Under the pieces are notes generated by a model that made no database searches, was not told the origin of the DNA, and saw only the letters and a program-made list of their open reading frames with translations. A stretch of DNA of 25,162 nucleotides from contig CAZHGD010000110.1 in NCBI GenBank assembly GCA_964531735.1, forward strand, positions 1 to 25,162. The letters are read 5' to 3'. This DNA comes from CAZHGD01 sp964531735. Its GTDB lineage: Bacteria; Armatimonadota; UBA10988. Position numbers and translations under genes: made by a program. The first letter of the stretch is position 1; each line of letters starts with the position of its first letter. Below are positions 22,083 to 25,162 of the stretch, piece after piece.

Positions 22083-23553
22083 GCTCGTCTCCGGTCATTC
22101 GCCGCCGCCAGGACGCGTCGTCCTCGGCTTGGGCGTCGTCGCTATCGTACTCGATCTCACCGAGCTGCCACAGGCTGCGGTCGGCCGTGCGCCGCGCGTG
22201 CTCGGCGTCGGCCCAGTCCTGTCGCAAGCGCCGGAACTCGAAGCCCACGCGGCCTTCGCCATCGGTCTCCAGTTCGGCTTCCCAGCGGCGCGCCAGCTCC
22301 TCCAGGCCGCGGGCGGCCTCAGCGGCGGAGAACGGCGCCGGGCCCTGCTCGGGCCGGAAGCGCGCCAACTCTGCGGGCACCACCAACGGGAGGTGGCCCG
22401 AGATGACGTGGGGGCCGAAGAACTTGGCGGCCAGTTGGCGCAAGCGGTTGCGCGTGTCGATGGCGGCGTTCTCACCTTGCTGCTGCACCGCGCGCACCAG
22501 CGGGATGAAGAAGAACAGCGCCGAGTAGAGCAGCGGCACCGGGCCGAGCAGCCACCAGGCCAGGTCGTTGCCGAACAGCGCGGCGCCGGCCAGCGTGAAG
22601 AAGCCGGCCCAGGCCAGGTTGAAGCCGTTCAGCAGGCTGATGACCAGGTTGGCCCCGAACGAGTTGCGGTTGAGCCGCCGGCGCCGTTCGCGCTGCTCCC
22701 ACCACCAGGTCCACCGGCGGCCCTTCGGCGCCGGCTCCTGCGCGGTGACCATCAGCCGGTCGAAGGTGTAGATCAGCGTGCCGGCGTCCGAGACCTCGAC
22801 ATCGCCGCCGTGGGCCACCATCAGGTGGACCAGCGTCTCTTCGGCTTCGGCGACGGTGCAGCCGGTCTGGGCCACGACGTCGGCCACCGTCACGCGTCCG
22901 GCATGGGCGCGGATGTAATCAACCAGCCGCCGTTCGGCGGCCAGCGCGTCCTCGGCGGGCTGGTCCTCGCCGAACACGAACTCGAACACGCGCAGCCACG
23001 GCGGCACGCGTTGAGCCGCCCCCGCCGGCTGCGGCACGGTGCGCACCCGCTGCGGGCTGCCGGGCGCGGTGTAGTCCGGCCAGAACCACAGGAACAGGTC
23101 GAGCGGGAAGCAGCCGCAGCCTTCCAGGTCGACGTCGAGGTCGACGCTGCTGTTGCTGCGTACCGCCACCATGGCCACCAGCGTGGCCACCATGACCACC
23201 AGGAACAAGAGGAAGTAGGCCACCAGGATGACCGAGTAGCCGACCTTGTAGAGGATCTTGAACCAGGCCCAGAGCGTCTGGAGCACCTTGTGGAGGGTGT
23301 CGTGCCAGGTCTGCTCGCGGGTGAGGCCGCGCGGGAACGAGTAGAGCAGCTCGCCGTTGGCGTCGACGGCGAGGCGGCCGCGGTACTCATCCAGCAGCGA
23401 GCGGAGCACGGGTTCGGTGCGTTCGGCCGGCAGACCGGTGGCGGCGACAATGTCGCCGAGCGTGGCCGGCTGCGCGGCGCTGCGCAGGTGAGGCTCCAGG
23501 CGTTGCCGCAGCAACGGTTCCGGCCATTCGTCCAACTGGTGCTCGGTCGCCAA
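22066..23553 (-). CDS. Membrane protein related to the plant plastid/cyanobacterial At5g03900-like family
   Basis: 495 residues from TTG 23553. Two similar soluble modules that look like winged helices occur at about 28-73 (ending GELLYSFPRG) and 206-264 (ending GTLIYTFDRL). They are separated by a hydrophobic stretch (106-132) and the motif LDLFLWFWPDYTAP (151-164), then VFEFVFGEDQP (189-199). Two more membrane segments follow (about 303-327 and 331-352), then a charged soluble tail. The order YxFP, membrane segment, DLFxWxWxPY, FxFVFGDxxP, and a second GxLxYxF is what I recall for plant At5g03900 and its cyanobacterial relatives. Those are annotated, loosely, as iron-sulfur cluster biosynthesis family. 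The molecular role is not established. It is first in a three-gene minus-strand cluster. Confidence 0.75.
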   Translation of the reverse strand: MATEHQLDEWPEPLLRQRLEPHLRSAAQPATLGDIVAATGLPAERTEPVLRSLLDEYRGRLAVDANGELLYSFPRGLTREQTWHDTLHKVLQTLWAWFKILYKVGYSVILVAYFLLFLVVMVATLVAMVAVRSNSSVDLDVDLEGCGCFPLDLFLWFWPDYTAPGSPQRVRTVPQPAGAAQRVPPWLRVFEFVFGEDQPAEDALAAERRLVDYIRAHAGRVTVADVVAQTGCTVAEAEETLVHLMVAHGGDVEVSDAGTLIYTFDRLMVTAQEPAPKGRRWTWWWEQRERRRRLNRNSFGANLVISLLNGFNLAWAGFFTLAGAALFGNDLAWWLLGPVPLLYSALFFFIPLVRAVQQQGENAAIDTRNRLRQLAAKFFGPHVISGHLPLVVPAELARFRPEQGPAPFSAAEAARGLEELARRWEAELETDGEGRVGFEFRRLRQDWADAEHARRTADRSLWQLGEIEYDSDDAQAEDDASWRRRMTGDEHGERG

Positions 23554-23558
23554 CGACG

Positions 23559-23564
23559 CCCTCC
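23559..23564 (-). promoter_or_regulatory. Shine-Dalgarno supporting a TTG start (At5g03900-like gene)
   Basis: On the minus strand GGAGGG is followed by five bases and then TTG (23553-23551). No better-placed ATG or GTG was noticed in the frame. Confidence 0.65.
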
Positions 23565-23620
23565 GGGCGCGCCGCGACGGTCGCGGCCAGGGGCCGGGTC
23601 AGGGGTGCGCCCACGCAGCC

Positions 23621-23626
23621 ATTATG
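23621..23626 (-). promoter_or_regulatory. Possible -10 element for the minus-strand membrane operon
   Basis: On the minus strand this reads CATAAT, 67 bases before the TTG start. No TTGACA-like box lies 16-18 bases upstream, so the call is weak. Confidence 0.25.
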
Positions 23627-23670
23627 CCTCCAGCAGCCGCTTCCTGCCGAGTTCGGGCCGGCTCGGCGCG

Positions 23671-23700
23671 TTGACATCGGCTCCGGCGCGGTGCTATAAT
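23671..23700 (+). promoter_or_regulatory. Consensus sigma70 promoter of aspartate kinase
   Basis: TTGACA (23671-23676), an 18-base spacer, then TATAAT (23695-23700); both boxes are perfect. Transcription would start near 23707, about 20 bases before the TTG start, leaving no room for a lysine riboswitch or attenuator. A 6-bp inverted repeat, GCCGAG (23646-23651) and CTCGGC (23662-23667), ends three bases before the -35 box and could bind a regulator. Confidence 0.9.
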
Positions 23701-23726
23701 CCGGTCGCTTCGGGAGCCCCCCAACC

Positions 23727-24977
23727 TTGCGCATGGTGCAGAAATATGGCGGCAGCTCCGTCGCCGCCGTGCGGCTCATGCGCCAGGTGGCCGCCCGCAT
23801 TGCCAAGGCCCGCCACGCGCCAGCCCACGGCGTCGGCGAGGCGTCAGAGTTGGTCGTCGTGGTCTCCGCCATGGGTGACGAGACCGACGCGCTGAGCGAC
23901 CTCGCGCACCGCACCAGCCGGAAGCCGCGGACCCGCGAGCTGGATCTGCTGCTGGCCACCGGCGAGCAGCGGGCCGTCGCCCTGATGGCGCTGGCGCTGC
24001 AGTCGCAGGGCGTCGACGCCGTGGCGCTGACCGGCGGGCAGGCCGGCGTGACCACCGACGCGGTCCATGGTTCGGCGCGGCTGCGCTCGGTCGACGTGAC
24101 CCGCATCAATCGCGAGCTGGGCGCCGGCCGGGTGGTGGTGGTGGCCGGCTTCCAGGGCATGACCACGGGTGGCGAGGTGACCACGCTGGGGCGGGGCGGC
24201 AGCGACCTGACGGCCGTCGCGCTGGCTGCGGCGCTGGGCGCGTCGCTGTGCGAGATCTACACCGACGTCGAGGGCATCTTCGAGGCCGACCCGGTGCTGG
24301 TGCCGACGGCGCGCAAGCTCACCGACATCTCGTATGACGAGATGCTGGAGCTGGCCAGCAATGGCAGCAAGGTGATGCAGGCGCGGTCGATCGAGTACGC
24401 CCACAAGCAAGGTGTGCGGGTCGAGGTCAGGGCGGCCCACGGGCTGACCCGCGGCACGCTGATTTGTAGCGAGGACGAGGTCATGGAGCAGCCGGTCTAC
24501 CGCGGTACCGCGTTGGAGGCCGCCGAGGCGATGCTGTCGATTCGCGGCGTGCCCGACCAACCGGGCGTAGCGGCGGCGGTGTTCGGGACGCTGGCCGAGC
24601 GCGGGGTGACCGTCGATATGATCACCCAGAGCGTCTCGCGGGGCGGCACCAACGACATCGCCTGCACCATTCGCGAAGGCGACCTGGAGGCGGCGCGGGC
24701 GGCCCTGACCGATATCGTGCAGGAGGTCGGCGCGGAGTCGGCCGGGATCGACCCGGGGATCGCCAAGGTCTCGGTGGTCGGCATCGGCATGCGCTCGGCG
24801 CGGGGCGTGGCGGCGACCATGTTCCGGGCGTTGGCGCAAGCCGGAATCAACATTCACCTGATCGCGACGTCGGAGATTCGTGTATCCTGCGTGATTGACG
24901 AGGACCAGGCCGAGACGGCGGTGCGCGCGGTGCATCGCGCGTTCTCGGAGAGCCCGGACGTCGCCACCGAGGAGTGA
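23727..24977 (+). CDS. lysC: Aspartate kinase
   Basis: Phosphorylates L-aspartate with ATP, the first step to lysine, threonine, methionine and diaminopimelate; cytoplasmic. 416 residues, typical of the monofunctional enzyme. Kinase motifs are VQKYGGSSV (4-12), VVVVSAMG (43-50), GFQGMTTGGEVTTLGRGGSD (141-160) and YTDVEGIFEADPV (178-190). Two ACT domains follow (from about 268), with SIRGVPDQPGVAAAVFGTLA and GIGMRSARGVAATMFRALA, and end in TSEIRVSCVI (381-390). This matches the feedback-regulated class inhibited by lysine and/or threonine; the effector cannot be told from sequence alone. Start is TTG 23727 with GGGAG ten bases upstream. ATG 23733 (MVQKYGG) is possible but has worse spacing. 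A lipoprotein gene starts 5 bp after the stop. Confidence 0.96.
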   Translation: MRMVQKYGGSSVAAVRLMRQVAARIAKARHAPAHGVGEASELVVVVSAMGDETDALSDLAHRTSRKPRTRELDLLLATGEQRAVALMALALQSQGVDAVALTGGQAGVTTDAVHGSARLRSVDVTRINRELGAGRVVVVAGFQGMTTGGEVTTLGRGGSDLTAVALAAALGASLCEIYTDVEGIFEADPVLVPTARKLTDISYDEMLELASNGSKVMQARSIEYAHKQGVRVEVRAAHGLTRGTLICSEDEVMEQPVYRGTALEAAEAMLSIRGVPDQPGVAAAVFGTLAERGVTVDMITQSVSRGGTNDIACTIREGDLEAARAALTDIVQEVGAESAGIDPGIAKVSVVGIGMRSARGVAATMFRALAQAGINIHLIATSEIRVSCVIDEDQAETAVRAVHRAFSESPDVATEE

Positions 24978-24982
24978 GGCCG

Positions 24983-25162
24983 ATGCGCTGGTACGGCTGG
25001 TTGGCCCTCATGGCGGGTGTGGCGGTCGCGTTGAGCGGCTGTCGCGTGGTCGAGGACCTGGAAGAGGAGCGTGCCGCCGGGCCGGCGAGGCCGGCGGCGA
25101 AGGGCGTGGCCCCGGCGACGACCGCCCCTGGCGCCCAGACCAGTGGTGGCGCGCAGCCCGCG
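24983..25162 (+). CDS. Predicted lipoprotein, N-terminal part (runs off the window)
   Basis: ATG 24983 follows the aspartate kinase stop by 5 bp, with GGAGTGAGG overlapping that stop as a likely ribosome site. The 60 visible residues start MRWYGWLALMAGVAVALSGC, a lipoprotein signal with lipobox LSGC (Cys20 acylated). An acidic stretch (VVEDLEEE) and a flexible Ala/Pro/Gly/Thr-rich linker follow. No domain has begun by the window edge, so the function is unknown. It is probably co-transcribed with aspartate kinase. Confidence 0.75.
   Translation, partial: MRWYGWLALMAGVAVALSGCRVVEDLEEERAAGPARPAAKGVAPATTAPGAQTSGGAQPA

Noticed and set aside
23554..23726. Lysine riboswitch or attenuator upstream of lysC
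   Set aside because: The consensus promoter places the transcript start about 20 bases before the start codon, leaving no room for a structured leader.
22081..23895. 604-residue plus-strand frame opposite the At5g03900-like gene and into lysC
   Set aside because: Shadow ORF that runs out of frame into the aspartate kinase gene; no motifs.

Overview
The window is GC-rich, densely coded bacterial chromosome. It has no RNA genes, transposase genes or CRISPR array that I can recognise. The best taxonomic clue is the small pseudopilin-like protein at 5988-6692. Its N-terminus (FTLIELLVVIAIIAILAAILFPVFA split over a KAREKAR segment) and its C-terminal H-X9-DG motif are the style typical of Armatimonadota, with Planctomycetota and related phyla as alternatives. 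This assignment is inference from motif style, not from a phylogenetic marker.

Layout. (1) 1-1622, minus strand: an exported tetratricopeptide-repeat protein whose tail reads into the conserved helical region that normally precedes a CHAT (caspase-like) protease domain. The gene runs off the window, and a single extra base at about 640-641 breaks the frame. The break sits at the edge of a near-perfect 178-bp duplication. (2) 1623-2168: non-coding, with a 30-bp-arm inverted repeat and a consensus-like sigma70 promoter. (3) 2169-3482: homoserine dehydrogenase, followed 18 bp later by a secreted heparinase II/III-type protein (3501-5840). (4) 5988-16850, plus strand: the pseudopilin, then a tightly packed run of four genes. 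These are a secreted BNR_4 propeller protein, a very large secreted protein of unknown family, a GH78-like glycosidase and a secreted multidomain alpha/alpha-toroid protein. (5) A cytoplasmic GH42-like glycosidase (minus, 16822-18663) converges on that run and overlaps its last 29 bp. It diverges from a xylose-isomerase-fold sugar isomerase/epimerase (plus, 18780-19628). (6) 19669-23553, minus: a probable three-gene membrane operon. It encodes a homologue of a plant plastid/cyanobacterial membrane family (At5g03900-like), a small membrane protein and a fused double ABC-2 permease. (7) 23671-25162, plus: a textbook TTGACA/TATAAT promoter, aspartate kinase, and the start of a lipoprotein gene.

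How the genes may work together. The 3.5-19.6 kb block looks like a polysaccharide depolymerisation locus. Putative lyases carry signal peptides (heparinase II/III fold, and a BNR_4 propeller whose His/His/Tyr/Arg spacing resembles ulvan lyase PL25 as I remember it). A GH78-like rhamnosidase-type enzyme and a GH42-like enzyme without signal peptides could trim imported oligosaccharides, and a sugar isomerase could feed central metabolism. A rhamnose- and uronate-containing polymer is the natural guess. No SusC/SusD pair, sulfatase, sugar transporter or regulator is visible here. The two aspartate-family genes (hom and aspartate kinase) bracket this island, each with a strong promoter and a leader too short for a riboswitch or T-box.
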